Below, in pieces: positions 31,257-39,377 of a stretch of DNA of 64,000 bases (positions within the stretch are counted from its first letter, which is position 1; every line of letters begins with the position of its first letter). A model generated the notes under the pieces. It did no database searches and was not told the origin of the DNA. It worked only from the letters and a program-made list of their open reading frames with translations. Source of the DNA: JBCBKL01 sp038521825 (GTDB lineage: Bacteria > Pseudomonadota > Alphaproteobacteria > Rhodobacterales > Rhodobacteraceae); NCBI GenBank assembly GCA_038521825.1, contig JBCBKL010000001.1:248001-312000 (forward strand), written 5' to 3'. The translations under genes and the position numbers were made by a program.

Positions 31257-33233
31257 ATGTCCCGACTTGTCATACGTTTGGCCTTGCTACTTTTGCTCGT
31301 CGCGGCGGGGTCGGCGATGGCGGAACGCCCACGCCCGCTTGGTTGGGCAATGGATGCCATGAAATCTGGAAACTGGGACACTGCCCTGCGTCTGGCCCGC
31401 CGTGACGGGCCTGTCGCTGCGGATGTAATTGAATGGCACCGATTGAGGGCCGGGCGCGGGACCTACAACGAAGTTCGCGACTTCCTGATCCGCCGACCTG
31501 ACTGGCCGGGCGAAAAGCTGTTGCGCAAGCGATCCGAAAGGGCCGCAATCATCGCCGGACGCGAGGCCGTTCTGGAATTCTTTGGGGAAGAGCCCGCCCA
31601 GACGTTGGCGGGTGTTCTGGCGCATGCAAGGGCACTCGAAGCGGTCGGACAAACCGGCGAGGCCGAAGTCGGCGTTGTGATTGCATGGCGAACCCTTCCT
31701 ATGGACGAAGCCAGCCACGCGATCTTCCTCAAGCGGTATGGCCCGCTGTTGAAAGAGCATCACGAGGCACGGCTGGACGCGATGCTGTGGCTTCGCCGCT
31801 TGAACGACGCGCGCCGCATGCTGCCGCTCGTCGGCGATGATCACGTCAAACTCGCCGAAGCCCGGATTGGTCTTCAGCAATTGGGCGGCGATGTTGACAC
31901 GCTCATCAAGGCAATACCCAAGGATTTGCAGGACCACCCCGGTCTGGCTCACGACCGGATGGAGTGGCGCGCGCGCAAGGGACGGGGCGAAGATGCCAAG
32001 CTGCTGATGCTGGCCCGGTCGGAATTGGCCGAGGGGTTGGGAGAGCCTGCTGCATGGGCGCAGCGCCGCAGATCGTTCGCGCGTTCGGAAATGCGCGAAG
32101 GCGATCCGATCATTGCCTACGAATTGGCATCCCGACATTTTCTTACAGAAGGATCGGCATTCGCGGACCTGGAATGGTTGGCGGGTTACATCGCGCTTCG
32201 CTACCTCGATGATCCGGAAACGGCTCTTGATCATTTCCAACGTTTCAGTGCGGCCGTAAACTCCCTGATCTCAAGAGGCCGGGCAGGATACTGGCTCGGC
32301 CGGGCCTACGAGGCGACACGCGACACCGAAGCTGCAGGGCAGGCGTATCTGGACGCTGCGCGATATCAGACTTCGTTCTACGGTCTGCTCGCGGCTGAAC
32401 GGGTCGGGACATTGTTTGACTCCGCACTTGAAGCGCCTGCGTCGAAAGGCGGCTGGCGTAACACGCCGCTGGTTGACCGGGATCTTTTTGAAGCTGGTCT
32501 GCTGCTTCTTGCTTCGGGTCAACGCGAACTGGCCGAACGCTTCTGGACCCACCTTGCCGAGACGTTGCCAGAAGACGAAGCGCAGTGGCTTGGTCAAGCC
32601 GCCGTTGATCTGGGCGAACCCCATATCGGTGTCATGATTGGGAAACGGGCCGCGCAGCGGGGTCTGACGCTGCCATCGTCCTACTATGCCTTGCACCCGG
32701 TTGCGGAGATGGATCTGCCGATGGCCCCCGAGATGGTGTTGTCGATCGCGCGCCGCGAGAGCGAGTTCGACCCCGGCGTCCAAAGCGGCGTTGGCGCACG
32801 GGGCCTGATGCAAGTGATGCCACGGACGGGGCGCGAGGTTGCCCGCCGGATCGGTCGCTCCGAAGGACATACGACAGAGCGCATGATCACCGATCCGGCC
32901 TACAATGCAGAACTCGGCTCGGCCTATCTGTCATTCCTGGCCGCGCAATTCCGTGGCAATGTCGTGCTGATGTCGGCGGGCTACAATGCGGGGCCCAGCC
33001 GGCCAGAACGCTGGATGCAGACCTTTGGCGACCCCCGGCGGCGCAATGCGCGGTTCGATATCGTGGATTGGATCGAACATATCCCCTTCCGTGAAACACG
33101 GAATTACGTGATGCGCGTCACCGAAAGCCTGCCGGTCTATCGTGCGCGTCTCGGGCTCGACCCGCTCCCAATTCCTTTCTCAAAGGAATTGACCGGCTCA
33201 ACCCTGTTGCCGTTCGCGCCAAAAGGTGAATAG
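31257..33233 (+). CDS. slt: Soluble lytic murein transglycosylase
   Basis: The 658-residue precursor has a signal peptide (MSRLVIRLALLLLLVAAGSA, cleavage after AMA) and a long alpha-helical U-domain (about 30-480). A C-terminal SLT goose-lysozyme-like domain follows: SIARRESEFDPGVQSGVGA has the catalytic Glu, GLMQVMPRTGREVARRIG follows, and then LMSAGYNAGPSRPERWM. It cleaves peptidoglycan glycan strands to 1,6-anhydro ends in the periplasm. I rejected a much longer reading beginning 30867 because its first 130 codons lie antisense in dapA. Its 3' end overlaps the convergent DMT gene by 36 bp. Confidence 0.93.
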   Translation: MSRLVIRLALLLLLVAAGSAMAERPRPLGWAMDAMKSGNWDTALRLARRDGPVAADVIEWHRLRAGRGTYNEVRDFLIRRPDWPGEKLLRKRSERAAIIAGREAVLEFFGEEPAQTLAGVLAHARALEAVGQTGEAEVGVVIAWRTLPMDEASHAIFLKRYGPLLKEHHEARLDAMLWLRRLNDARRMLPLVGDDHVKLAEARIGLQQLGGDVDTLIKAIPKDLQDHPGLAHDRMEWRARKGRGEDAKLLMLARSELAEGLGEPAAWAQRRRSFARSEMREGDPIIAYELASRHFLTEGSAFADLEWLAGYIALRYLDDPETALDHFQRFSAAVNSLISRGRAGYWLGRAYEATRDTEAAGQAYLDAARYQTSFYGLLAAERVGTLFDSALEAPASKGGWRNTPLVDRDLFEAGLLLLASGQRELAERFWTHLAETLPEDEAQWLGQAAVDLGEPHIGVMIGKRAAQRGLTLPSSYYALHPVAEMDLPMAPEMVLSIARRESEFDPGVQSGVGARGLMQVMPRTGREVARRIGRSEGHTTERMITDPAYNAELGSAYLSFLAAQFRGNVVLMSAGYNAGPSRPERWMQTFGDPRRRNARFDIVDWIEHIPFRETRNYVMRVTESLPVYRARLGLDPLPIPFSKELTGSTLLPFAPKGE

Positions 33234-34067
33234 GCCAGCGGCGACGATGATGGCCGCGCCGATCGCGACGTTCGCTTCGATCGCCTCGGCGAATACGACA
33301 ACCCCGATCGCTGCCGCAAAGACGAGCTGGAAATAGGCAAAGGGTTGAACCGCGCCGGCCTCGGCAACTTCGTAGCAGCGGATCAGCAGCCAGTGGCCCA
33401 GGGCACCGGTGATGCAGAGCGATCCCATCCACACCCAGTCGTTCGCGGTCATGGGTTCCCAGAACCACAGGCCAACGAAGGTCATTGCGACCGCCCCCGA
33501 GACGCCCGTCCAGAAAAAGCTGGTTTGTGCGGTGTCTTCCCGGGCCACATAGCGGGTGAGCAGGCCATAGACGGCGAACATCGTGGCCGAGGCGAGCGGG
33601 ATTACCGCAGCTGGATTAAAAATGCCAAATCCGGGCTGCAGGATAATCAGGACGCCAATGAACCCCAAACCAATGGCCAGCCATCGCCGCCAGCCGACGC
33701 GTTCACCCAGCACTGGCCCAGACAGGGCCGCGATCAGCAATGGATAGCAGGTAAAGACCGCGTGGCTTTCAACCAGCCCCAGCACGGTGAAGGCAAGAAC
33801 CATGACGCAGATCTCGGCGGCCAACAGCAAGCCGCGCCCGACCTGCAGCACGACCTGGCCCGAGCGTGCCGTCCGGCGGATCCCACCCGGATGGCGACTG
33901 GCCAGCGCCAGAACAAAGGCCGCAAAGAACCAATAGCGGATCATCACCACCATCAGGACGTTGTATTCTGCCGCAAGATGGCGTGAGATGCCGTCCTGCG
34001 CCGCGAACACAATGGTCGTCGCGATCATCAGCAGGATTCCCAGGCGGGTGTTGTTGCCTTGGCTCAT
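33198..34067 (-). CDS. DMT superfamily (EamA) transporter
   Basis: The 289-residue protein has ten hydrophobic segments in two EamA repeats. The first starts LGILLMIATTIVFAAQDGIS and the second is near AAVIPLASATMFAVYGLLTR; GALGHWLLIRCYEVAEAGAV matches the conserved second-repeat loop. Substrates of this group range from amino acids to carnitine and drugs, and none is indicated here. Its last 36 bp run antisense through the end of the transglycosylase gene. Its start overlaps the mnmD stop by 4 bp (ATGA), so mnmD is upstream in the same operon. Confidence 0.88.
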   Translation of the reverse strand: MSQGNNTRLGILLMIATTIVFAAQDGISRHLAAEYNVLMVVMIRYWFFAAFVLALASRHPGGIRRTARSGQVVLQVGRGLLLAAEICVMVLAFTVLGLVESHAVFTCYPLLIAALSGPVLGERVGWRRWLAIGLGFIGVLIILQPGFGIFNPAAVIPLASATMFAVYGLLTRYVAREDTAQTSFFWTGVSGAVAMTFVGLWFWEPMTANDWVWMGSLCITGALGHWLLIRCYEVAEAGAVQPFAYFQLVFAAAIGVVVFAEAIEANVAIGAAIIVAAGLFTFWRERQQG

Positions 34068-34738
34068 GTCGATTTGAGCGCGCGCGTCATGTGGCGCTTG
34101 CGTCCAAAACCAGGTGTTCGCTCGATATCGAACCCTGCCGCTTCGAGGCCCCGACGGACGAACCCCGCCGCGGTATAAGTTGCCGCCGTGCCGCCCGCCT
34201 TGGTGTGTCGGGCCACTTCAAGCATGAGATCGGCACTCCAAATTTCCGGGTTCTTGGCGGGTGAAAAGCCATCAAGAAACCATGCATCCACTAGCCCGTC
34301 CCAGTCTTTCAGGGTCTCTCGGGCATCGCCGCTAATGACCTCAAGCGTCGCGCCAGGCAGCACGGCTCGGCCGGTCACTGGGTCCCATGCGTCCAGAAAC
34401 GTTTCGGTAAGCGCAGCGAGGCGAGGGAAAGCCGACAGCGCATGACGCATATCGTCTGCTTCCATCGGGAAGGCTTCGAAACTGGTGTATCGGAAGGTGC
34501 CGGATTGCCCGATCGCCCGCCAAAGGTCGAGGGTGGCTAGAAAGTTCAGGCCGGTCCCAAAACCCAGTTCCGCGACATGAAACCGATCCCGCAAACGATC
34601 TTGCAGATTGTTGCCATTAAGAAATACATGGCGCGTTTCGTCTAGCCCGTTTTCAAGGCTGAAATAGGGGTCGTCGAAACGCGTGGAAACCGGGACGCGC
34701 CCGTCGCGCCATTCCAGCTCGGCCCGCTGGTGCTGCAT
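34064..34738 (-). CDS. mnmD: tRNA 5-methylaminomethyl-2-thiouridine methyltransferase domain protein MnmD
   Basis: The 224-residue protein contains FGTGLNFLATLDLW (SAM site), FEAFPMEADDMRHALSAFP, the signature WFLDGFSPAKNPEIWSADLM and the C-terminal GFGRKRHMTRA. This is the methyltransferase half of E. coli MnmC, which completes mnm5s2U34 in tRNA wobble positions. Here it is a free-standing protein. The FAD oxidase half is probably the divergent gene at 34801, only 62 bp away. ATG 34738 places the start at MQHQRAELEWRDGRVPVS; an earlier Met at 34801 is less likely because it would overlap the other gene's start. Confidence 0.9.
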   Translation of the reverse strand: MQHQRAELEWRDGRVPVSTRFDDPYFSLENGLDETRHVFLNGNNLQDRLRDRFHVAELGFGTGLNFLATLDLWRAIGQSGTFRYTSFEAFPMEADDMRHALSAFPRLAALTETFLDAWDPVTGRAVLPGATLEVISGDARETLKDWDGLVDAWFLDGFSPAKNPEIWSADLMLEVARHTKAGGTAATYTAAGFVRRGLEAAGFDIERTPGFGRKRHMTRALKST

Positions 34739-34800
34739 TCGTACTGCCTGTAAGTCGATCTGTAACGGTGCGAGACTGAAGAAAGGTCTGCGACTTGGCA

Positions 34801-35832
34801 ATGATGGATGTAACCGTCCGCGGTGCGGGCATTTTCGGCCTTTCGATTGCTTGGGTATGTCTCAAGTCAGGTGCCCGCGTCCGGGTGATTGACCCCAACG
34901 GTATCGCGGCCGGATCGAGTGGTGGTATCGTCGGTGCCCTCGCACCGCATGTGCCGGAAAACTGGAACTCGAAGAAGCAGTTCCAATTTGAAAGCCTGCT
35001 GCTCGCCGAAGAGTTCTGGGCCGAGGTCGCGAGGGTCTCCGGCGATGATCCAGGCTATGCCCGCGCTGGCCGCGTCCAACCGGTGCCGGATGATAGCGCG
35101 CTTGCATTGGCGCGGTCGCGGCAAGTCAATGCCAAAGAGCTTTGGTGTGGTGAGGCCGCATGGACCCTGACCCAGTCTGTCGACGCCAGCTGGGCGGTTG
35201 GCAGCCCGACGGGCTGGTACATCCACGATACCCTTTCGGCTCGCATTCATCCCCGCCGCGCCTGCCACGCGCTGGCCAAGGCGATTACAGCGACTGGTGG
35301 TGAAATCTGTCTGGAAGGCCCAGATAAGGGCGCGGTTGTCTGGGCGACAGGGGTGGCGGGACTGGCGTCGCTTGGCGCGGACTGCCCCCGCACGGTGGGC
35401 AACGGGGTCAAAGGGCAGGCCGCGCTCTTGAGGTATGACGCTGGCACCCAGCCACAGCTCTTTGCCGACACTCTGCACTTCGTTCCGCATAACGATGGGA
35501 CGGTTGCCATCGGTTCGACGTCAGAGCGTGACTATTCGGAGGCTGCTGCAACCGATGGACAGCTCGACGCTCTCATTGATCGCGCTCGCCATCTTATACC
35601 AGCGCTTGCTGACGCTCCGGTGATCGAACGGTGGGCTGGCGTTCGCCCCCGATCCCGCAGCAGGGCGCCGATGCTGGGTCCTTGGCCGGACCGACCCGGC
35701 CATTTCGTTGCGAATGGCGGTTTCAAGATCGGGTTTGGCGTGGCACCGAAGGTGGCAGAGGTCACGGCTGATCTGATCCTTCAGGGGCGGGACGAGATCC
35801 CCAAAGGTTTCGAGGTCGGCGCGTCCTTTTAG
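34801..35832 (+). CDS. FAD-dependent oxidoreductase, probable MnmC oxidase-type (DAO family)
   Basis: The 343-residue flavoprotein has VTVRGAGIFGLSIAWVCLKS (FAD Rossmann motif), SSGGIVGALAPHVPENW, and the C-terminal RWAGVRPRSRSRAPMLGPWP with FVANGGFKIGFGVAPKVAE. This matches the D-amino-acid-oxidase/MnmC2 fold that removes the carboxymethyl group from cmnm5U34. Position back-to-back with mnmD supports that role. A glycine or D-amino acid oxidase remains possible. Start ATG 34801 (an ATG doublet at 34801 and 34804). Its TAG stop shares 4 bp with the convergent dehydratase stop. Confidence 0.8.
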   Translation: MMDVTVRGAGIFGLSIAWVCLKSGARVRVIDPNGIAAGSSGGIVGALAPHVPENWNSKKQFQFESLLLAEEFWAEVARVSGDDPGYARAGRVQPVPDDSALALARSRQVNAKELWCGEAAWTLTQSVDASWAVGSPTGWYIHDTLSARIHPRRACHALAKAITATGGEICLEGPDKGAVVWATGVAGLASLGADCPRTVGNGVKGQAALLRYDAGTQPQLFADTLHFVPHNDGTVAIGSTSERDYSEAAATDGQLDALIDRARHLIPALADAPVIERWAGVRPRSRSRAPMLGPWPDRPGHFVANGGFKIGFGVAPKVAEVTADLILQGRDEIPKGFEVGASF

Positions 35833-36626
35833 ATGGTGGCCGTCATGCACAATCGGTCGCTCGGCCCTCTAACCCAGAGTTCGCTCCCACTCCGGCAGAA
35901 CTGAGCCGTCTCACCAACGATCAGAGGTGCCGTTGCGCGAAACTGGAATGTGGTTAGAGGCCCGGTCATATCGGTGGCCATGAGCATGAGGATCTGCGCC
36001 AACAGAGGCCCATGCACGACTATACTGTTGTATCCCTCGACCGACCGGGCGTAGTCGCCATCGTAGTGGATGCGATGCCCGTTGAATGTCAGCGCGGAAT
36101 ACCGGAACAACGTGGTCGTATCGAACCGCAGCTCGTGGCGCTCCAATGCATCGGTCCGAGCGATTGGCGGCATGGGTGTGTCACCGCCTTCTGCTGGATC
36201 CTCCCGATAGACCAGGTCTTGCCACTCGGTTAGGCAAAGATGCCCATCCTGCCAATACTCGTGCCGCAAGGTGACGAAACCCAAGAGGCCGCTGCGGCCT
36301 GTCTTTTCTTCGATCCGCTCGCAGACACTGCGTTTTTCGGCTGACTGACCCAGCCGGATCGGGTTGTTGAATTCCAAATGTCCGCCAGCCCACATCCGCC
36401 GCGGCAATCCAAGGTCCGGGATCAACCCCCCGACCTTGGGGTGGCCGTCGCGACCCAGAGCCCCGGGCGGTTGCGCATCCCAGAAATAGATGTGGTGAAA
36501 GAAGGGCGGCAGCGTATCTCCTACATTGAGCTCTTCATCACGATCAAGGGCGGCAAGCAGGGCGGCTGCCCTCCGAGGGTCAAGAACGTCGCTTTGACTT
36601 TGGATATCTGTGCTCGCAATCTTCAT
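35829..36626 (-). CDS. MaoC/FAS1-like acyl-CoA dehydratase (mesaconyl-C4-CoA hydratase-like)
   Basis: The 265-residue protein resembles double-hotdog hydratases. The N-terminal part has DTLPPFFHHIYFWDAQPPGA, GRDGHPKVGGLIPDLGLPRR and MWAGGHLEFNNPIRLGQ. The middle has FVTLRHEYWQDGHLCLTEWQ, and the C-terminal hotdog has FRYSALTFNGHRIHYDGDYA, the typical R-YSALTFNxHRIHYD hydratase motif. Relatives hydrate mesaconyl-C4-CoA or other enoyl-CoAs. No pathway neighbours here fix the substrate. ATG 36626 is preceded by TTGGAT; an in-frame TTG at 36638 is a weak alternative. Confidence 0.85.
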   Translation of the reverse strand: MKIASTDIQSQSDVLDPRRAAALLAALDRDEELNVGDTLPPFFHHIYFWDAQPPGALGRDGHPKVGGLIPDLGLPRRMWAGGHLEFNNPIRLGQSAEKRSVCERIEEKTGRSGLLGFVTLRHEYWQDGHLCLTEWQDLVYREDPAEGGDTPMPPIARTDALERHELRFDTTTLFRYSALTFNGHRIHYDGDYARSVEGYNSIVVHGPLLAQILMLMATDMTGPLTTFQFRATAPLIVGETAQFCRSGSELWVRGPSDRLCMTATI

Positions 36627-36652
36627 CCTGACATCCAATAGGAGCGAGACAG

Positions 36653-37060
36653 GTGCAAAATCAACAACCTCATGTGGCCGCGCTGGACCATCTGGTTCTG
36701 ACCGTCAGCGTGCTAGAGGCGAGCGTGGCATTCTATTGCGATGGTCTGGGCATGATCCACGAAGAATTCGAACCGGCCGATGGAAGCCGTCGGCATGCTC
36801 TCAAATTCGGTGCGCAAAAGATCAACCTGCATGTGGCCGGTTCCGAATTCGAACCCAAAGCCCTTAAACCTAAGCCCGGCTCAGCGGATCTGTGCTTCTT
36901 GTCCGTCGTTTCGATTGCCGAATGGCAGGATCATCTTCGGGGCCAGGGCATTGATGTCGAAGAAGGGCCCGTTCGACGTGCCGGTGCGACTGGGCCTTTG
37001 ACGTCGATCTATGTGCGTGATCCGGACGGCAATCTGATCGAGATCAGCAACCGCATCTAG
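36653..37060 (+). CDS. VOC (glyoxalase/dioxygenase fold) family protein
   Basis: The 135-residue protein has one VOC module pair: LDHLVLTVSVLEASVAFYCD at the N-terminus with the first metal His, KINLHVAG with a second His, and a C-terminal TSIYVRDPDGNLIEISN with the metal Glu. This equals the glyoxalase I-like core, whose members include lyases, dioxygenases and resistance proteins. Specific function cannot be assigned. GTG start at 36653, with AGGAGCGAGACA ahead. Its stop is in a CTAG shared with the convergent FMN reductase stop. Confidence 0.88.
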   Translation: MQNQQPHVAALDHLVLTVSVLEASVAFYCDGLGMIHEEFEPADGSRRHALKFGAQKINLHVAGSEFEPKALKPKPGSADLCFLSVVSIAEWQDHLRGQGIDVEEGPVRRAGATGPLTSIYVRDPDGNLIEISNRI

Positions 37061-37599
37061 CGGTCGATTTCCGCGCGCAGGGCCGCCATCAGCTCGGTCA
37101 ACTCGCGCACATAGATTTCCCCGGTCAGCTGCCCGCTGTCATCGAACTGGTTGCTACTTGCGGCAAGATGGATCTCCGGCCCCTGCAATATCCGTGGTCG
37201 GAACGGCACCATGAACCCACGCAGTATCATCTGGGCGCGTTCACCGCCTGCGCGACCGGCAGCCGCCGACATCACGGCAACCGGTTTGGCTCTCCAAGGC
37301 GCCTCTTTCGTGCGGCTGACCCAATCCAGAGCATTTTTCAGAGCACCCGATGGGCCCTTGTTGTATTCGGGCGTCGAGATGATCACGGCATCGGCGGCCG
37401 AAATCTGATCCGCGAGGGTCTGAACCGAGGCGGGAATCCCCTCGGCCTGCTCGCGATCACCATGATAGAGCGGCAGATCGAGGTCTGCCTCGACATAGGT
37501 GCAGTCGCCAAAAAGCCGCGCTGCCTCGCGCAGCAACATCCGGTTGGTCGAGGCGCTGCGAAGCGAGCCTGAAAGGCCGAGAAGAGTAGGGTCGGGCAT
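37057..37599 (-). CDS. NADPH-dependent FMN reductase family protein
   Basis: The 180-residue flavodoxin-fold protein begins LLGLSGSLRSASTNRMLLRE (phosphate loop for FMN) and contains VIISTPEYNKGPSGALKNAL, the PEYN-x-x-x-x-G-x-LKNxLDW family signature. Members reduce FMN, quinones, chromate or azo dyes. No partner oxygenase is adjacent, so its electron acceptor is unknown. The start has AGAGGATGATCC ahead. Confidence 0.92.
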   Translation of the reverse strand: MPDPTLLGLSGSLRSASTNRMLLREAARLFGDCTYVEADLDLPLYHGDREQAEGIPASVQTLADQISAADAVIISTPEYNKGPSGALKNALDWVSRTKEAPWRAKPVAVMSAAAGRAGGERAQMILRGFMVPFRPRILQGPEIHLAASSNQFDDSGQLTGEIYVRELTELMAALRAEIDR

Positions 37600-37665
37600 G
37601 GATCATCCTCTGCAATCTGTTGGCATAGATGAAACTTCCCCGCCCATTGGCAAGGCTATTTGACC

Positions 37666-38352
37666 TTAGGCCGTCGGCAAAATCACGATTTCGACGCGGC
37701 GGTTCTGGGCCTTGCCCTCTGGTGTAAGGTTGCTTGCGACCGGCTGGTTCTCGCCTCGCCCGAAGGCCTGGATCCGGTTGAACGGAACACCTGCGCCTAA
37801 AAGCACATCTGCGACTGCGTTGGCGCGCCGTTCGCTGAGCTGCTGGTTATAACTCGCCTCGCCATCGCTGTCGGTATGGCCGACAACCTGAACGGTGGAT
37901 TGCGGATAGGCCTGCAGGTTGCCCGCTAGCGCGTTTAGGTCGCGGCGCAGATCGGCCCGCACATCGAAACTGTCGGTGGCAAATAGGATATCCTGCGGCA
38001 TCGTCACGATCAGACGGTCGCCCGTGTTGGTGATGATGATATCGTCGTTTCCAAGATCGCGGCGCAGATCCGCCGCCTGCTGGTCCAGACTGTATCCGAC
38101 ACCACCACCCACAATTCCACCCACAATGGCCCCTTTCAACGCACCTGAATCGCGGCTGGTTTCGTCGCTCACAAGAGCGCCCAGAACGGCGCCCACGCCC
38201 GCACCGATGGCGGCGCCCTGCTTTGTATTGCGGTTCGGGTCATCCGCACCTGTGGTGCCTGACCCCAAGCCGCTGGGATCGGTGCATGCGCCCGCAACAA
38301 GTGCAGCGCTCAATGCCATGATTGAGAGGGGTTTCGAAAGGTTCATGTCCAT
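37666..38352 (-). CDS. OmpA family lipoprotein with glycine-zipper segment
   Basis: The 228-residue protein has a lipoprotein signal (LSIMALSAALVAGAC, lipobox VAGAC), two glycine-zipper stretches (AIGAGVGAVLGALV and GAIVGGIVGGGVGYSLDQ), and a C-terminal OmpA peptidoglycan-binding domain (VVGHTDSDGEASYNQQLSER, RIQAFGRGENQPVASN). It resembles YiaD-type outer-membrane lipoproteins. ATG 38352 or ATG 38346 are both possible given GAAGG ahead. A TATACT box on the minus strand (38410-38405) may be its -10. Confidence 0.9.
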   Translation of the reverse strand: MDMNLSKPLSIMALSAALVAGACTDPSGLGSGTTGADDPNRNTKQGAAIGAGVGAVLGALVSDETSRDSGALKGAIVGGIVGGGVGYSLDQQAADLRRDLGNDDIIITNTGDRLIVTMPQDILFATDSFDVRADLRRDLNALAGNLQAYPQSTVQVVGHTDSDGEASYNQQLSERRANAVADVLLGAGVPFNRIQAFGRGENQPVASNLTPEGKAQNRRVEIVILPTA

Positions 38353-38445
38353 ACTGCCTTCTTTCAACGGCCCCGTTCGGGCAGGGCACTGTTTTCGTGA
38401 TGGCAGTATATAAGCGCCGCGATGCCCGGAAAATCACAAATGGCG

Positions 38446-38473
38446 GATGTTCGGCAGTATCCCGCCGAACATC
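38446..38473 (-). terminator. Strong hairpin immediately after the ada-like gene
   Basis: GATGTTCGGC (38446-38455) pairs perfectly over 10 bp with GCCGAACATC (38464-38473) across an 8-nt loop. It begins 3 bp beyond the gene's TAA (38476-38478, minus). The following tract is only moderately T-rich. Confidence 0.6.
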
Positions 38474-38475
38474 AA

Positions 38476-39324
38476 TTAGGCCTCGTGGCGGGCAGATTCG
38501 TATGCCAGCAGGGCCCGTTTGACAGGCAGACCCCAGTGATAGCCCCCAAGGCCACCCGATTTGCGAATGGCCCGATGACATGGGATCAGCCAGCTGATCG
38601 GGTTGCGCCCGACCGCGGTTCCGACCGCGCGTACGGCCCGCGGGTTACCGATGGTCTGCGCGATTTCGGAATAGGTCGTGATATGCCCTGACGGAATGCG
38701 CAGCAGGGCCTCCCAAACCTTGATCTGGAAAGGTGCACCAATCAGGTACAGGGGGGCCTCGGAGAGCTCGGCGTCTTTCGCACCGAACGCGGCAAGAACC
38801 CAAGGTCGCAACCGCATGGGATCCTCGATGAACTGGGCGCTAGGCCAGCGACCGACCAAATCTTCCATCGTGGCTTCTTCGCCCGCTTCGGCGCTGAAGC
38901 CGAGGCCACAGATCCCGCGGTCCGTCCCCATAACCAAAGCCGGACCAAACGGGCTTTCGAACCATCCCCAATAGATGATGAGGCCCTTGCCGCCCTTGGC
39001 GTAGTCACCGGGGCTCATGGCCTCCCATCTCAGGAACAGGTCATGCAGGCGACCCGATCCACTCAGCCCCGCCGCATATGCCGTTTCCAGCGTTGTGAAC
39101 CGCTCGGACAGCAGCGATTTGGCGTGGCCGAGCGTCAGGTATTGTTGGTACCGCTTGGGTGAGACACCGACCCAGCGGGAAAAGACCCGTTGAAAATGGG
39201 CGGGGCTCATGTCCATCTCGGCGGCAAGTGCTTCAAGGCTGAGACTGTCATCGGCACTGTCGATCAGATCGATCGCGCGGCGCATGACGTTGTAGTGATA
39301 GCCGGTTTCATCATGATAGGTCAT
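38476..39324 (-). CDS. AraC-type regulator fused to O6-methylguanine-DNA methyltransferase (Ada-like, no N-Ada domain)
   Basis: The 282-residue protein starts directly with an AraC helix-turn-helix pair (LSLEALAAEMDMSPAHFQRV and LETAYAAGLSGSGRLHDLFL, about residues 27-105) and continues into an OGT domain. The alkyl-acceptor Cys lies in ISWLIPCHRAIRKSGGLGGY (about residue 248). The N-terminal zinc Cys domain of E. coli Ada, which senses phosphotriesters, is missing. The protein therefore can repair O6-alkylguanine but must sense damage differently, if it regulates at all. Confidence 0.92.
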   Translation of the reverse strand: MTYHDETGYHYNVMRRAIDLIDSADDSLSLEALAAEMDMSPAHFQRVFSRWVGVSPKRYQQYLTLGHAKSLLSERFTTLETAYAAGLSGSGRLHDLFLRWEAMSPGDYAKGGKGLIIYWGWFESPFGPALVMGTDRGICGLGFSAEAGEEATMEDLVGRWPSAQFIEDPMRLRPWVLAAFGAKDAELSEAPLYLIGAPFQIKVWEALLRIPSGHITTYSEIAQTIGNPRAVRAVGTAVGRNPISWLIPCHRAIRKSGGLGGYHWGLPVKRALLAYESARHEA

Positions 39325-39377
39325 AAAGGGAACTTACGACGGTTCGGTCCCTGTCTCGACCCGAAAACTGCGGTTTC

